Source of the DNA: Gammaproteobacteria bacterium
GTDB lineage: Bacteria > Pseudomonadota > Gammaproteobacteria > Chromatiales > Chromatiaceae
Direction of reading: 5' to 3'
Assembly (NCBI GenBank): GCA_019136395.1
Contig: JAGVUH010000410.1
Location: forward strand, 1 to 6,046
DNA length: 6,046 nucleotides
Numbering within the stretch: the first letter of the stretch is position 1; each line of letters begins with the position of its first letter. Below are positions 5,992 to 6,046 of this stretch, one piece after another. The notes below the pieces were generated by a model, which saw only the letters and a list, made by a program, of their open reading frames with translations, did no database searches and had not been told where the DNA came from. Position numbers and translations under genes: made by a program.

Positions 5992-6046
5992 ATGAAACGC
6001 CTTGCCGCGCTTGCGTTCGCGCTGATTGTGTTCTTTGCCCTGGCCT
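5992..6046 (+). CDS. Start of an exported protein (partial, signal peptide only)
   Basis: ATG 5992 opens a frame that runs off the window after 18 codons: MKRLAALAFALIVFFALA. A positive n-region (Lys2, Arg3) followed by an unbroken hydrophobic stretch is a typical Sec signal peptide. No cleavage site or lipobox is reached, so the mature protein is unknown. A G-rich stretch (GGGGGGA, 5981-5987) five bases upstream is a possible but non-canonical ribosome site. The gene begins 90 bp after the TAA of paralogue 3 on the same strand. It could be another member of the hydrolase array, but nothing visible proves this. Confidence 0.65.
   Translation, partial: MKRLAALAFALIVFFALA

Overview
The window looks like accessory chromosome from a Gram-negative bacterium, probably a proteobacterium. 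This is inferred from the signal peptides (two Sec lipoprotein signals, one Tat-type twin-arginine lipoprotein signal and one Sec signal), the canonical AGGAG-type ribosome site, and the GC-rich coding versus AT-richer spacer composition. No species-level marker is visible.

Layout, all on the + strand: (1) 1-114, possible 3' end of an unidentified gene; (2) 115-674, mostly non-coding, with a perfect 17-bp palindrome and a set of four 10-bp-periodic direct repeats; (3) 675-1968, a serine beta-lactamase-fold lipoprotein gene broken by a frameshift near 1089 and an in-frame TAG at 1828, with a perfect 21-bp duplication of its catalytic YSN motif; (4) 2043-3635, an intact 530-codon paralogue with a Tat lipoprotein signal that lacks about 170 residues in frame, including the third catalytic motif; (5) 3829-5901, a third paralogue (Sec lipoprotein) with all three catalytic motifs, split by one in-frame TAG at 5299 into a 490-residue hydrolase part and a C-terminal part; (6) 5992 to the window edge, the signal peptide of a fourth exported protein.

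The three central genes encode exported, probably lipid-anchored class C beta-lactamase / DD-peptidase / esterase-fold proteins (SxxK, YxN, K/HxG). Genes 2 and 3 are closest to each other and share a C-terminal region, about 260-300 residues in all, with a strongly conserved core (GRDLND...EEW...YRP.AS.PEL.AGE). Gene 1 is a more distant, shorter relative without it. The array is best read as a tandem paralogue family undergoing decay or diversification, with each copy altered differently.

The most notable points are: the duplicated catalytic motif in gene 1; a hexanucleotide AGGATC array with six GATC sites ending in the Shine-Dalgarno of gene 3; both in-frame internal stops being TAG while all three full-length reading frames end in TAA; an 11-nt match to the anti-Shine-Dalgarno complement lying on the TAG of gene 3; and the 10-bp-phased repeats upstream. 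No mobile element, CRISPR array, tRNA or rRNA is recognised.
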